From: Solwaraspora sp. WMMD406
GTDB taxonomy: Bacteria; Actinomycetota; Actinomycetes; Mycobacteriales; Micromonosporaceae
Assembly (NCBI RefSeq): GCF_029626025.1
Contig: NZ_JARUBF010000001.1
Span: forward strand, 4,216,001-4,280,000
Direction: 5' to 3'
Length of the DNA stretch: 64,000 nucleotides
Shown: one piece after another, positions 50,188 through 56,900 of the stretch
Position numbering within the stretch: position 1 is the stretch's first letter
Layout of the letters: each line of letters starts with the position of its first letter
Made by a program: the position numbers and the translations under genes
The notes under the pieces: model-generated
The model's input: the letters and a program-made list of their open reading frames with translations, nothing else
Database searches by the model: none
Told to the model about the DNA's origin: nothing

Positions 50188-51507
50188 ATGCGGCGAGGAT
50201 GGCGGGTGCGAGGCTTCGGGCGTGACCGTGACCGTGACCGCGCCACGTCGGCCGTCTGGGCGGTACGGTGCGCCGTGTTCGCGGCGGGACTGGGCGGCAC
50301 CTACCTCGCGTTGATGGTGGCTGCTGGCCCGGTGGCCGCCGATCGGTCCGGTCCGGTCGTCCCGGACGCGCTCGCCGGCGCCGAGGTGCCCACCGTCGTC
50401 GGCGCGGTCGCCCCGTCGGTCCTCGCTGCGATCGATCGGCCGGATCGGCTGGAACAGCCGATCGGGTCGTCGTCGCCGGTGGTCGGACTGTTGACGTCGG
50501 GTGAGCGGCCGGCGACGGACGGGGCTCGCGGGGTCGATGGCGTCCGTCGCCCGGACCGGGGTGCTCCTCGTCGGGGTGCCCGTCCGGCCGATCCTGCCGC
50601 GCCGTCGACGGTGGCCGGTTCCGGCCGGGGCGCCGTCGACGGCGGCCGGGCCGGGCGCGGTGATCGGCTCGACCGGCGTGCCGGCGGCGAGAACGGTGGT
50701 CCGGCTGCCGGCGAGACTGGCGGTCCGGCCGGCGGCGACCCGGTCGTCGGCCGCGCGGACCGGGAACCGCCCGCTGTCGATACCGGGCGTCCGGCTACAC
50801 CGGATTCGCCAGTGCTGTCCGGTGTGGCCGCCGTGCCCGGCCGGCCAGGCGCGCCGGCCGGTGCTGATCGTGTGCGGGACCACCTCGACGTCACACCGGG
50901 CGGCGAGATCCTCCGGATCGTGGCGCTGGTCGATCACCTTCGCCGTGTCGGTGGTGCCGTGTGGGACACCGCCGCCACGGCCGTGGCGATCGTCGGTGCG
51001 ACGGTGCGGGACCGGATCGGCTGGTCGCCCTCGCCACGGCCGTCGGCTCCTGGCCCGCCGGACACGCCGTGGCCCGCCCGGTCCGGTGTCGCCGGCCCGG
51101 TCCAGATGCTTCCGGCCGTACCCCCTGTCGGGCCGTCGGCCGGTGTTCGTTCGTCTCCCGTCGCGTCCGCTTCGCTCGCCGGCGCCGAGCCGGCCGGACG
51201 AACCGAGGGTACGGCCGGGCTCTTCGCTTCTGCGCTGGTCGCCGCGTCGGCGGGCACCATCGGAGCCGCGACGACCAACGTCGGTGTCGGTTCCCTTCCC
51301 CTCCGGCGTCCGGCTCCGTCCGAGCCGGGCACCGGATCCCAACCCGCCGGTCCCGCGACGGCCGGCTCCTCCTCGACTGTCGATCCGCCGACCGCTGTGG
51401 GCGGCGTCCGGGGCGTCCGGCCGCCGGCCGGCCGGCCCTTGGTCGTGTCCGCGACGGATCACCACGGCGACGGCCGATCTTCCGCTCCCGCCGAGTCACC
51501 TGGCTGA
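50188..51507 (+). CDS. Putative secreted low-complexity protein
   Basis: ATG 50188 has AGGAG upstream and gives 439 residues. After an Arg/Asp-rich start (RRGWRVRGFGRDRDRDR) there is a signal-like helix (VWAVRCAVFAAGLGGTYLALMVAAGPVAA). The rest is Pro/Gly/Ala/Arg rich and repetitive, probably disordered. No domain is recognised. It lies directly upstream of two RamR-like regulators and may belong to the lanthipeptide region. Long opposite-strand frames exist, but this frame has the signal and ribosome site. Confidence 0.5.
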   Translation: MRRGWRVRGFGRDRDRDRATSAVWAVRCAVFAAGLGGTYLALMVAAGPVAADRSGPVVPDALAGAEVPTVVGAVAPSVLAAIDRPDRLEQPIGSSSPVVGLLTSGERPATDGARGVDGVRRPDRGAPRRGARPADPAAPSTVAGSGRGAVDGGRAGRGDRLDRRAGGENGGPAAGETGGPAGGDPVVGRADREPPAVDTGRPATPDSPVLSGVAAVPGRPGAPAGADRVRDHLDVTPGGEILRIVALVDHLRRVGGAVWDTAATAVAIVGATVRDRIGWSPSPRPSAPGPPDTPWPARSGVAGPVQMLPAVPPVGPSAGVRSSPVASASLAGAEPAGRTEGTAGLFASALVAASAGTIGAATTNVGVGSLPLRRPAPSEPGTGSQPAGPATAGSSSTVDPPTAVGGVRGVRPPAGRPLVVSATDHHGDGRSSAPAESPG

Positions 51508-51682
51508 CCGCTGGTCCGCGGCGGCCACGCCGACCAGCGTCCCTTGCTGGTCGGTCCGACCCTGGGCCGGTGGTACCGGGCCGGGTAGCCCGCCGTTGTG
51601 CTGTCCAGGCGCCGGTCGTCGGCGGGGTGGCCGCCGGTCGATCGGCGTATTCGCCAGATGGGATCCACAGCGGAGACATACG

Positions 51683-52288
51683 TTGATCGAGATCATGATC
51701 GTGGAAGCGGTCGGCTTGTTACGCGGCGCGCTGGACGCCGTATTGTCCAGTCAGGATGACCTGCGAGTGGTTGCTGGCGTCGCGGACGTCGGCCGGCTCG
51801 CGCAGGAGGTTCGTCGGGTTCGCCCGGACGTGGTGGTGATCGGCACCAAGCGGTTCGGGCCGGAGTTGGCCGGGGTCGCGGCCGAGGTGAGCGCGACGTC
51901 GCCGACGAGCCGTCTGTTGGTGTTGTGCGCCGAGCGCAGCCCGGAATCGTTGGCGGCGGCGCTGCGGGCCGGGGTGCGCGGGTTCGTCGACGCGGACATC
52001 GCGCCGGCCGACCTGATGGACCTGGTCCGCCGGGTCAGCGCCGGTGAACGCGTCGTGGACGGCGCGATGGCGGTCGCGGCGCTACGACCCTCCGCCAACC
52101 CGTTGACCAGCCGGGAACGGCAGGTGCTGTGGGCGGTGGCGGACGGTCTCCCGTTGCGGGAGATCGGCCGTGATCAGCATCTCGCGTACGGCACGGTGCG
52201 AAACCACCTGTCCCGGATTCTGCGGAAGACCGGTGCCCGCAACCGGCTGGAGGCCGTTCGTCGGGCGCAGGAGGAAGGGTGGATCTGA
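51683..52288 (+). CDS. LuxR-type orphan response regulator, degenerate receiver
   Basis: TTG 51683, with GGAGA six bases upstream, gives 201 residues, exactly the length of the next regulator. The receiver-like domain lacks the acidic pair (IMIVEAVGLLRG) and the phospho-acceptor Asp (RPDVVVIGTKRFG, Gly in place of Asp), so phosphorylation is impossible by the usual route. The C-terminal HTH is intact: NPLTSRERQVLWAVADGLPLREIGRDQHLAYGTVRNHLSRIL. The size and the location by a SapB-like cluster suggest a RamR/AmfR relative. Confidence 0.85.
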   Translation: MIEIMIVEAVGLLRGALDAVLSSQDDLRVVAGVADVGRLAQEVRRVRPDVVVIGTKRFGPELAGVAAEVSATSPTSRLLVLCAERSPESLAAALRAGVRGFVDADIAPADLMDLVRRVSAGERVVDGAMAVAALRPSANPLTSRERQVLWAVADGLPLREIGRDQHLAYGTVRNHLSRILRKTGARNRLEAVRRAQEEGWI

Positions 52289-52442
52289 CCTGATCGACCG
52301 GCGGACCGGACATCGATCGATTGCGATCATCGTTTGGTGTGCGGTCCGCCGGCCTCGGCCATCGAGCGCACCGTACGGTGGTGTGTTTGAATCGTTACTG
52401 TTGGTGGTCCATCGTGTTTCGTGGGTGTCGAGAGGGGCATGG

Positions 52443-53048
52443 ATGATCCGGGTGCTGCTTGCGCTGGACGGGGCACTGATGCGCGGCTCGCTGGCGTTCG
52501 TACTGTCCGCTGAGCCGGACATCGAGGTGGTCGCCGAGGTGCGAACCGCGGATCGGATCGGCCCGGCCGTCTACGCGGTGCGGCCCGATGTCGCTGTCGT
52601 CGACCTCGCGGTGTACGGAGCGGATGGTCCACCGCAGTGCGCCGGGCCCTGTGAACTGCCCGCCCCGGTGCTGGTCCTCGCCGCCGCGCGACGGGTCGCG
52701 CAGTTACGCAGAGCGCTGGTCCAGCAGACCAGCACCGTCGGGTTCCTCAGCGACGACGTGGCACCGGAGCGGGTCGTCGACGGCATCCGGCGGCTGGCCC
52801 GCGACGAGCCGGTCGCCGACGCGGATCTGGTGGTCGAGGCACTCACCACTCGGATTCCGTTCACCGCCCGCGAGCTGCAGGTGCTGGAGATCGCGGCCGA
52901 GGGTCATCCGGTCGTGGAGATCGCAGCCCGGCTAGCGTTGTCGCCGGGGACGGTCCGTAACCACTTGTCGCGGGTGACCACCAAGGCCGGCGCGCGGACC
53001 CGGATCGAAGCGGTTCGGATCGCCCGGGACGCCGGCTGGATCAGCTGA
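52443..53048 (+). CDS. LuxR-type response regulator (RamR/AmfR-like)
   Basis: This 201-residue regulator starts at ATG 52443 (GAGAGGGG upstream). The receiver reads IRVLLALDGALMRGSLAFVL, with one acidic residue of the usual pair missing, but keeps an Asp at the phospho-acceptor place (RPDVAVVDLAVYG). The HTH is IPFTARELQVLEIAAEGHPVVEIAARLALSPGTVRNHLSRVTTKAG. RamR of Streptomyces is a 202-residue orphan regulator that activates the SapB genes. The stop overlaps the convergent ABC transporter gene by eight bases. Confidence 0.86.
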   Translation: MIRVLLALDGALMRGSLAFVLSAEPDIEVVAEVRTADRIGPAVYAVRPDVAVVDLAVYGADGPPQCAGPCELPAPVLVLAAARRVAQLRRALVQQTSTVGFLSDDVAPERVVDGIRRLARDEPVADADLVVEALTTRIPFTARELQVLEIAAEGHPVVEIAARLALSPGTVRNHLSRVTTKAGARTRIEAVRIARDAGWIS

Positions 53049-54915
53049 CGGTCCGGCTCCGGTCGGCCGGGTCAGTTGACTGTCCGGGTCCGGTCGGCCG
53101 GGACCAGTGCCCGACAAGGGACCGGTAGGTGTCGGACATCTCCAGCTGTTCCTCGTGTCGTCCGAGGACAGCCGGGCCACCGTCGATGAGGAGCACCCGG
53201 TCGGCCCGCAGCGCGGAACTGATCCGGTGCGCGATCACGATCAGCGTCCCGGGTCGGGCCATGAACGCCTGTTCCACCCGGGCTTCGACGACTGGGTCCA
53301 GGTGGCTGGTCGCCTCGTCGAGGATGACCAGCGGCGCGGGGGACAGGTAGGCCCGGGCCGTCGCCAGCAGCTGTCGTTCGCCGGCGGACAGCGCGGCCGG
53401 TCGGACGACGGCGGCCGGCCCGCCGATCCGGTCGATCAGGCCACTTAGTCCGAACACGTCGACGACCCGCCGCAGGTCGTCATCGGTGGCGTCGGGGCGC
53501 AGATGGCGCAGGTTGTCGGCGAGCGTGGCGGTGAAGACGTAGGCCTCCTGCGGCACGACGACCCGCAGGGCAGCGAGCGCCGTCGGGTCGAGCCCGGTGA
53601 CCGGCTGCCCGGCCAGCCGTACCTCGCCCTGTGCGGCGGGCCGCAGCCCGGCCACGACGGCGGCGAACGTCGACTTGCCCGCACCGCTCGGACCGACGAC
53701 CCCGAGATGTTCACCTGCCGACAGCCGCAGCGTCAGGTTCTCCAGAACCGGTCGCGCGGCCGGTCCGTACCGGAACGTCACATCGCGCAACTGCACCGCC
53801 GCCGGCGGCGACGTACCGGTGCCGTCGGCGCGGACGGCGGCCCCGGTACCCACCGGCCTTGACGGCCCGACCACGCCGGTCGACCCGGTCAGCCCGGGCG
53901 GCCTTGACGGCGCCGCCCGCCCGCCCGGCCGCCCGCCCGGCGTCGTGCCGGCGTCGTGCCGGCCGGACTCACCGAGAAGCCGGTCGAGGGTGACCACGTA
54001 GCGCAGCCCACCACCGGCGACCGTCTGGACCAGGCTCTGCAGCGCTGGCTGCAACGCGGTGGTGACGTAGACCAAGGCTCCGAGGACCGCGCCCGCCGTC
54101 AGCCCGCGCCGGACCAGCCACGGCGCGGCGAGCAGGACCGCCACCAGCGGCAACCAGCCACCGATGGCCAGGATCAGGCCGCGGGTCGCCGCGATCCGGG
54201 CCAGCCGGCGTTCGGCGACCAGCTGACTGTCGACCCGGCGGCCGACTTCTCCGGTGGCCCACTGGTACGCCCCGCAGGCGGTGATGTCGCGGTGCCCGGT
54301 GATCACGTCACTCGCCCGACTGCCGAGCAGCTCACCGGCGTGAACGTAGTCACGGTGGCGCGCCACCATGGTCGGCAGCGCCGCGAGGAACGCCGCCAGG
54401 GCGGCGATCAGGGGAACGGTGACCAGGGCGGCGATCGGGGGAGCGAGCGTCACCAACCCGACCAGAGCCGCGGTCGCGGTCACCAGGAATCCACGAACCA
54501 CCATGAGCAGGCCGGCGAAGGTGTCCCGAACGATCTCCACCTGGTGGGTCAGCCGGGGAACGACCGTGGCCGGCACCGGATCCAGGTCGGCGACCGCGCG
54601 GGTGAGCGTGCTGGTCACCACCAGTCTGGTCAGCTGGTCACGGACCGGTTCGACGATCCGGGCCAGGCAGCGGTACGTGTGGTCGGTGCCCACCGCGCCG
54701 ATCAGGACCACGACGGCGATGCCGCTCAGCCAGAGCATTCCGGTCCCCGGCCGGCCGGCCAGGAAACCGTCGTCGACCGCACGGGCGGTCGCGGCGCCGC
54801 CGACCAGGGCAGGTAGCGCCTCCACAAGCGACCACGCGCCGAGGCGACCCAGCTCCGCCGGGTGACGGGTGAGGGCCTGTCGGGTGAACCGGGCCACCGG
54901 TGACCGGATCGTCAT
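53041..54915 (-). CDS. ramB: ABC exporter, fused permease-ATPase (RamB-like)
   Basis: ATG 54915 overlaps the stop of the first exporter gene (ATGA), giving 624 residues. Six TM helices span about residues 20-300. An unusual linker of about 70 residues rich in Gly/Pro/Arg precedes the nucleotide-binding domain, which has Walker A VGPSGAGKSTFA, signature LSAGERQLLA and Walker B LVILDEATSHLD. It likely forms a heterodimer with the upstream exporter to secrete the lanthipeptide. A 25-bp near-tandem repeat lies in its last codons (53051-53107). Confidence 0.88.
   Translation of the reverse strand: MTIRSPVARFTRQALTRHPAELGRLGAWSLVEALPALVGGAATARAVDDGFLAGRPGTGMLWLSGIAVVVLIGAVGTDHTYRCLARIVEPVRDQLTRLVVTSTLTRAVADLDPVPATVVPRLTHQVEIVRDTFAGLLMVVRGFLVTATAALVGLVTLAPPIAALVTVPLIAALAAFLAALPTMVARHRDYVHAGELLGSRASDVITGHRDITACGAYQWATGEVGRRVDSQLVAERRLARIAATRGLILAIGGWLPLVAVLLAAPWLVRRGLTAGAVLGALVYVTTALQPALQSLVQTVAGGGLRYVVTLDRLLGESGRHDAGTTPGGRPGGRAAPSRPPGLTGSTGVVGPSRPVGTGAAVRADGTGTSPPAAVQLRDVTFRYGPAARPVLENLTLRLSAGEHLGVVGPSGAGKSTFAAVVAGLRPAAQGEVRLAGQPVTGLDPTALAALRVVVPQEAYVFTATLADNLRHLRPDATDDDLRRVVDVFGLSGLIDRIGGPAAVVRPAALSAGERQLLATARAYLSPAPLVILDEATSHLDPVVEARVEQAFMARPGTLIVIAHRISSALRADRVLLIDGGPAVLGRHEEQLEMSDTYRSLVGHWSRPTGPGQSTDPADRSRTVS
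53051..53107. repeat. 25-bp near-tandem repeat at the exporter 3' end
   Basis: Bases 53051-53075 and 53082-53107 are near-copies (GTCCGG-TCCGGTCGGCCGGG core), period 31. They encode the last residues of the exporter and sit just inside its stop. Confidence 0.6.
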
Positions 54916-56642
54916 CGATGCTCTCCGAGGTCCGCGAGCGGTGGAGTCGTTCGGGCCGGGGCAGTCGTCGCGAACACCGCCCGGTAGTCGTCCAGGTACC
55001 ACAGGTCGCGGTGGTGGCCGACCGCTCGGATCCGTCCGGCGTCGAGCCAGACCACGAGGTCGGCGGCGGCGGCGACCGCGACCCGGTGGGTGACCACGAG
55101 CCGGGTGCGGCCGTCGGCCGCACCGGCGACCGCCGCGGAGATCCGGTGCTCGGTCAACGTGTCGAGGCTCGACGTCGCGTCGTCGAGGACCAGCAGCCGG
55201 TCCGCCCGCAGCGCCCGCGCCAGCCCGAGCCGTTGCGCTTCGCCGCCGGACATCGGTGCCTGGGCGAGCGGCGTACGGTAGCCGTCCGGTAGGCGCGCCA
55301 CGAAGTCGTCGATCGCGGCGGCCCGGGCCAGCCGCCGCGCCTCGGCGACCGGAAACGGGTCGCGGCCGAGCCCGATCACCTCGCCGATCGTGTCGCCGGT
55401 CAGGATCGGACGTTCGAACCCGATTCCGATCGCCCGGCGTACCGTGTCGCGGTCCAACTCGGTCAGGGGTGTCCCGTCCAGCCGTACCTGACCGTGGTCC
55501 GGGTCCCGCAGCCGTCCGGCGAGCGCCGCCAACGTGGACTTGCCGGCACCGGAGGCTCCGACGACGGCCACCGTCCGTCCGCCGTCGACGCGCAGGTTCA
55601 CCCGGTCGAGGATCGTGCGGCCGTCGGGTGCGGTCACACACACCTCGTCGAACACGAGTTCACCCGGCCCGGCGGGCAGGTGGGCGGTGCCGTGGCGCAT
55701 CGCCGGCTCGGCGAGGATCTCGGCCGCGCGCCGGGCTCCGGACCGGGCCCGGACCAGCTGGTTGAGGCTGGACACCACGGCGCCCAGCCCGGCGCCGAGC
55801 GCGGCGTACTGCATCGCGGCGAACAGCTGTCCCGGGGTGAGCCGGCCGGCCGCGACCCCGAACCCGGCCACCGCGACCACGGCCAGCTGCAGCACCGGCG
55901 CCAGCGCGGCGGTACGCCCCGACGCGCGGGCCAGCACGAGCCACGTCCGCCGGCCATGGCCGTGCAGTACCGGCAATGGTGCCAACACCCGGTCCGCCTC
56001 GGCGGCGGTCGTCCCGGCGGCGGCGATGGTCCGCGCTCCGCTCAACGCCTCCACCAGGTGGCCGGCGATCAGGCCCTGGGTGCGCAGGTATCCGTCCATG
56101 GCGGAGCCGGCGTCGGTGACGAACGACCGCAACAGCAGCGTGAGCAGGGTCAGACCGGCGACGAACGTGACACCGAGCCACAGGTCCAGCAGAGCGAGAG
56201 CGACGACGCTGCCGAGCATCGGTACGACCGCGGTCACGCCGAGGACCAGGGCGGTGCCGGCGTGGCCGGCGTCGGCGGCCTGTCCGACGAGCCGGGTCAC
56301 CAGGTCACCGGCCGGATGCCGGGCGGCGGTGCCGGGGGCGAGCCCGACGATGTGTCGGATCAGCCGGCCCCGCAGCCGTGCGGTGGCGCGGGCGACGCCG
56401 TAGCCGCCGGCCAGGCCGCCCACCGTGTCGGTGCAGACGATCACACCGACGAGTGCGGCCGCTGCGGCCAGCCAACCGGCTCCGGCCCCGGTGATCGCGG
56501 CGTCGAGTGCCCGGCCGAGTGCCGCCGGCAGCAGCACCTCGGCCGTGCCTCCGAGCAGGGCGGTCAGGCCGAGAAGGACGGTCCAACCGCCGCTGTCGCG
56601 GATCGGTCGGATCCGCCGGCGGTCGAGTTCGGTCGCATCCAT
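54912..56642 (-). CDS. ramA: ABC exporter, fused permease-ATPase (RamA-like)
   Basis: This 576-residue half-transporter has an N-terminal membrane domain (GWTVLLGLTALLGGTAEVLLPAALGRAL and further helices to about residue 290) and an ATPase domain with Walker A VGASGAGKSTLAALAG, signature MSGGEAQRLGLARAL and Walker B LLVLDDATSSLD. The Asp after DD in place of the catalytic Glu (LLVLDD) marks a degenerate site, as in heterodimeric exporters. ATG 56642 has GGAGGG four bases upstream. It follows the precursor gene after a strong hairpin. Confidence 0.88.
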   Translation of the reverse strand: MDATELDRRRIRPIRDSGGWTVLLGLTALLGGTAEVLLPAALGRALDAAITGAGAGWLAAAAALVGVIVCTDTVGGLAGGYGVARATARLRGRLIRHIVGLAPGTAARHPAGDLVTRLVGQAADAGHAGTALVLGVTAVVPMLGSVVALALLDLWLGVTFVAGLTLLTLLLRSFVTDAGSAMDGYLRTQGLIAGHLVEALSGARTIAAAGTTAAEADRVLAPLPVLHGHGRRTWLVLARASGRTAALAPVLQLAVVAVAGFGVAAGRLTPGQLFAAMQYAALGAGLGAVVSSLNQLVRARSGARRAAEILAEPAMRHGTAHLPAGPGELVFDEVCVTAPDGRTILDRVNLRVDGGRTVAVVGASGAGKSTLAALAGRLRDPDHGQVRLDGTPLTELDRDTVRRAIGIGFERPILTGDTIGEVIGLGRDPFPVAEARRLARAAAIDDFVARLPDGYRTPLAQAPMSGGEAQRLGLARALRADRLLVLDDATSSLDTLTEHRISAAVAGAADGRTRLVVTHRVAVAAAADLVVWLDAGRIRAVGHHRDLWYLDDYRAVFATTAPARTTPPLADLGEHR

Positions 56643-56724
56643 CACGCCCTCCGGAGCCCGTCTCGGGTGCCCCGGCGGGCGGGTGGGCTCGGCGGCCCTG
56701 ACGCCGTGGCCCGGAGCACAAGGT

Positions 56725-56766
56725 GCGCGCCCTGGGCGGGTGTCGTGCGACCCGCCCAGGGCGCGC
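56725..56766 (-). terminator. 17-bp perfect hairpin after the lanthipeptide precursor gene
   Basis: Bases 56725-56741 pair exactly with 56750-56766 around an 8-base loop. The hairpin starts eight bases past the precursor stop and before the exporter genes. Partial termination or 3' stabilisation here would give more precursor than exporter mRNA. Confidence 0.7.
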
Positions 56767-56774
56767 GGCCAGAC

Positions 56775-56900
56775 CTAGTTGCAGGTCGTCACGGACAGCG
56801 AGCTGTCGCCGCAGAGCAGCAGGCTCGCCCGGCTACCGCCGGTGCCGCCGGTACGCTCGGCCGCCGGCAGCTCCATGCCCTGAAGATCCAGGAGCGCCAT
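56775..56900 (-). CDS. ramS: SapB/AmfS-type class III lanthipeptide precursor
   Basis: This 41-residue peptide starts at ATG 56900 behind GGAAGGAGG. The leader MALLDLQGMELPAAERTGG has the LLDLQ-type motif recognised by LanKC enzymes. The core, residues 23-41 SRASLLLCGDSSLSVTTCN, has two Ser-x-x-Ser-x3-Cys-like ring units and matches the SapB core as remembered at all but about two of 21 positions. LanKC should dehydrate the Ser residues and form two rings to give a surfactant morphogen for aerial growth. It overlaps the 3' end of the synthetase frame by 68 bases. Confidence 0.93.
   Translation of the reverse strand: MALLDLQGMELPAAERTGGTGGSRASLLLCGDSSLSVTTCN

Noticed and set aside
49966-51465. 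Long minus-strand frame opposite the low-complexity protein
   Set aside because: Arg/Gly/Pro-rich shadow without signal, domain or ribosome site; the plus-strand frame has both signal and Shine-Dalgarno.
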